NCBI GenBank assembly: GCA_945971355.1 | Contig: CAMFPD010000099.1 | Location: 1 to 7,583, forward strand | Source of the DNA: an uncultured Lachnobacterium sp. | GTDB taxonomy: Bacteria; Bacillota; Clostridia; Lachnospirales; Lachnospiraceae | Length of the DNA: 7,583 nucleotides | Direction of reading: 5' to 3' | Shown: positions 5,614 to 7,583 of the stretch, piece after piece | Layout: every line of letters starts with the position of its first letter | Numbering within the stretch: the stretch's first letter is position 1 | Notes under the pieces: generated by a model | Told to the model about the DNA's origin: nothing | What the model saw: only the letters and a program-made list of their open reading frames with translations | Databases searched by the model: none | Made by a program: the position numbers and the translations under genes

Positions 5614-7437
5614 AATACTAAGAAGAATAGTAATTTACGTGGAATGGGTGTGTATGTTGTTCTGGTGCTTGCAGTTGTTTTTATCTGGTTTTTTCTCAGC
5701 CAGAATACAGCATCTAATTCATACACAAAAACAGATTTTGAGAAAGCGTTAAAGAATAACGAAGTTATCAGCGTAGAGGTGGTACAAAACAGGGAGATTC
5801 CAACAGGAAGCCTGTCCATTGCCCTTAAAGGCGACAAGAGACAGGTGCTTTATGTGACTGATGTAAATGAAGCACAGGCGTTGATGGATGAGTATGATTT
5901 TGATGCATATACTTGTGCCGATGTGCCAGCTGAGAATTGGATAATGACATTGCTTCCATATCTGCTTGTTTTTGGAGCTATGTTCATTTTGTTTATGATT
6001 GCAAACAGCAATGCCTCTGCTCAGGGTGGCGGAAGCAAAATGATGAATTTTGGAAAAAACAGAGCCAAGCTTACTACTGAGGAGGACAACAAGACAACAT
6101 TTAATGATGTAGCAGGCCTTCAGGAGGAAAAGGAAGAACTTGAGGAGATAGTGGATTTCCTTAAAGCTCCTAGAAAGTATACAAAGCTTGGTGCGAGAAT
6201 TCCTAAAGGAGTCCTTCTTGTAGGACCTCCTGGAACAGGTAAAACACTTCTTGCAAAGGCGGTAGCCGGAGAGGCTGGAGTACCATTTTTCAGCATATCT
6301 GGTTCTGATTTCGTAGAAATGTTTGTAGGTGTTGGAGCGTCACGAGTGAGAGACCTCTTTGAGGATGCTAAGAAGAATGCGCCATGTATTGTTTTTATTG
6401 ATGAGATTGATGCAGTTGCAAGACGTCGTGGAACTGGAATGGGTGGAGGTCATGACGAGCGTGAGCAGACACTTAACCAGATGCTTGTTGAGATGGATGG
6501 TTTCGGTGTGAACCAGGGTATCATTGTTATGGCAGCAACAAACCGTGTAGATATTCTTGACCCGGCTATTATGCGTCCAGGCCGTTTTGACAGAAAGGTT
6601 GGAGTGGGAAGACCTGATGTGGCAGGCAGGGAGGAAATTCTCAATGTACATGCCCGCACAAAACCATTGGCAGAGGATGTAGACTTGAAGCAGATTGCTC
6701 AGACAACAGCAGGTTTCACTGGAGCAGATTTGGAGAATCTTATGAATGAAGCCGCTATCAGAGCTGCAAGGGAAGATAGGGAATATATTACTCAGGAAGA
6801 TATCAGAAAATCCTTTGTTAAGGTTGGTATTGGCGCTGAGAAGAAGAGTAAGGTTATCTCAGAGAAAGAGAGAAGAATTACAGCCTTCCACGAGAGTGGA
6901 CATGCGATATTGTTCCATCTTTTACCAGAGGTTGGACCAGTGTATACAGTTTCAATTATTCCTACAGGAACAGGTGCAGCAGGTTATACAATGCCACTTC
7001 CTGAGAAGGATGAGATGTTTAATACAAAGGGCAGAATGCTTCAGGAGATTATGGTTGATCTCGGTGGAAGAATTGCTGAGGAGCTTGTGTTTGATGATAT
7101 AACAACAGGGGCGTCTCAGGATATCAAACAGGCAACAAAGCTGGCAAGGGATATGATTACAAAGTATGGAATGTCAGAAAATGTTGGACTTGTATGTTAT
7201 AGTGATGATGATGAAGAGGTATTTATCGGAAGAGACTTGGCTCATCACAGAAGCTATAGTGAGGGTATAGCGGCTGAGATTGATGCGGAAGTGAAGAGCA
7301 TAATCAGTGATGCATATGCGAAGGCAAAAGCAATCATAATGGAAAATAGAGAGGTATTGGATAAGTGTGCTGAGCTTCTTTTAGAGAAGGAAAAGATAAC
7401 CAGAGAAGAGTTTGAAACACTTTTTGTGCAAAACTAA
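5611..7437 (+). CDS. ftsH: ATP-dependent zinc metalloprotease FtsH
   Basis: FtsH is a hexameric AAA+ protease of the inner membrane that unfolds and degrades damaged membrane proteins and selected regulators. The 608-residue product is close to full family length. Segments in order are a basic start, membrane helix 1 (about 13-30), a small external domain (31-108), and membrane helix 2 (about 111-131). The AAA+ domain has Walker A GPPGTGKT (205-212), pore loop around MFVG (237-240), Walker B IVFIDE (260-265), and arginine fingers in MRPGRFDR (321-328). The protease domain has the zinc motif HESGH (427-431), with Asp504 in TTGASQD as the likely third ligand, 73 residues after the second His. 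The start is TTG at 5611. It lies 22 bases after hpt and probably shares the spoIIE-tilS-hpt transcript; no separate promoter is evident in the gap. Confidence 0.98.
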   Translation: MNTKKNSNLRGMGVYVVLVLAVVFIWFFLSQNTASNSYTKTDFEKALKNNEVISVEVVQNREIPTGSLSIALKGDKRQVLYVTDVNEAQALMDEYDFDAYTCADVPAENWIMTLLPYLLVFGAMFILFMIANSNASAQGGGSKMMNFGKNRAKLTTEEDNKTTFNDVAGLQEEKEELEEIVDFLKAPRKYTKLGARIPKGVLLVGPPGTGKTLLAKAVAGEAGVPFFSISGSDFVEMFVGVGASRVRDLFEDAKKNAPCIVFIDEIDAVARRRGTGMGGGHDEREQTLNQMLVEMDGFGVNQGIIVMAATNRVDILDPAIMRPGRFDRKVGVGRPDVAGREEILNVHARTKPLAEDVDLKQIAQTTAGFTGADLENLMNEAAIRAAREDREYITQEDIRKSFVKVGIGAEKKSKVISEKERRITAFHESGHAILFHLLPEVGPVYTVSIIPTGTGAAGYTMPLPEKDEMFNTKGRMLQEIMVDLGGRIAEELVFDDITTGASQDIKQATKLARDMITKYGMSENVGLVCYSDDDEEVFIGRDLAHHRSYSEGIAAEIDAEVKSIISDAYAKAKAIIMENREVLDKCAELLLEKEKITREEFETLFVQN

Positions 7438-7583
7438 CAAAAACAGTATCAAACTTTTGTGAACTTTGTGAACACTTATGGGGGAATACATGGTATTATA
7501 ATTCCTGTAAAAACCCCCCAATACATTATATATAGTTTTTGCTATACCCCATAGTAAAAATACCTTCTCCTAAAAAGACAGCA
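7438..7583. other. Non-coding region after ftsH
   Basis: No coding frame is supported in these 146 bases. After the TTTGTGAAC tandem repeat come GGGGG (7480-7484) and CCCCCC (7514-7519), which could pair around a 29-base loop. AATACAT directly follows the G-run (7485-7491) and recurs after the C-run (7520-7526). Between them TGGTATTATAAT (7491-7502) resembles an extended -10 (TGnTATTAT), with no clear -35. A weak hairpin TATAG/CTATA with loop TTTTTG lies at 7531-7546. No convincing terminator for the ftsH unit is seen; it may be beyond the window or imperfect. Confidence 0.5.
7456..7473 (+). repeat. Perfect tandem repeat of TTTGTGAAC
   Basis: Two identical, directly adjacent 9-base units occupy 7456-7464 and 7465-7473, beginning 19 bases after the ftsH stop. 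They could be tandem protein-binding half-sites for the next gene or a slippage product. Confidence 0.6.

Noticed and set aside
5280..5837. Minus-strand 185-codon frame across the hpt-ftsH junction
   Set aside because: It runs antisense to two well-supported genes, including conserved motifs, and has no family features.
7456..7473. CtsR heat-shock operator
   Set aside because: CtsR sites are heptad direct repeats of the GGTCAAA type with a three-base spacer; neither the unit sequence nor the 9-base period matches on either strand.
7480..7546. Rho-independent terminator after ftsH
   Set aside because: The G/C arms have a very long loop and no T-run follows; the TATAG/CTATA hairpin is only five A-T-rich pairs. 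Neither meets the usual pattern.

Overview
The window reads as chromosomal DNA from a low-GC Gram-positive bacterium of class Clostridia, most likely a Lachnospiraceae relative (Butyrivibrio/Roseburia-like). The grounds are AT-rich codon use, strong GGAGG-type ribosome sites, and the conserved Firmicutes gene order hup - rqcP(yabO) - yabP - divIC - spoIIE - tilS - hpt - ftsH, all on the + strand. The genus is an inference from gene order and protein character; no 16S or database match was available.

Layout. Positions 1-558 hold the 3' end of a PEGA-domain gene that finishes in a long Asn/Ser-rich tail. A textbook sigma-A promoter (596-624) drives hup, encoding the HU nucleoid protein (701-973), which ends at a strong hairpin terminator. 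Next come rqcP (1061-1303), the sporulation gene yabP (1359-1643) and the division gene divIC (1701-1994), closed by a second terminator that overlaps the divIC stop codon. A new promoter region (about 2028-2105) starts the second unit: spoIIE (2106-3560), tilS (3560-5044), hpt (5046-5588) and ftsH (5611-7437). These four are packed with gaps of -1, 1 and 22 bases. The last 146 bases are non-coding, with repeats and a possible promoter, and no convincing terminator.

How the genes fit together. The locus mixes housekeeping functions (chromatin, ribosome rescue, tRNA-Ile lysidine synthesis, purine salvage, membrane proteolysis) with septum formation and sporulation (DivIC, YabP, SpoIIE). This grouping is familiar from Bacillus and Clostridium.

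Three departures stand out. SpoIIE is only 484 residues, with about three membrane segments instead of the roughly ten of Bacillus SpoIIE, yet it keeps the PP2C phosphatase aspartates. yabQ, normally between yabP and divIC, is absent. The yabP ribosome site is buried in an RNA hairpin whose left arm overlaps a candidate promoter -10, an arrangement that could keep read-through transcripts from being translated. The spoIIE promoter has a good -10, no -35, and a one-mismatch Spo0A-box-like sequence at the position expected for Spo0A activation. No mobile element, CRISPR array, RNA gene or wholly new multi-gene system is visible.
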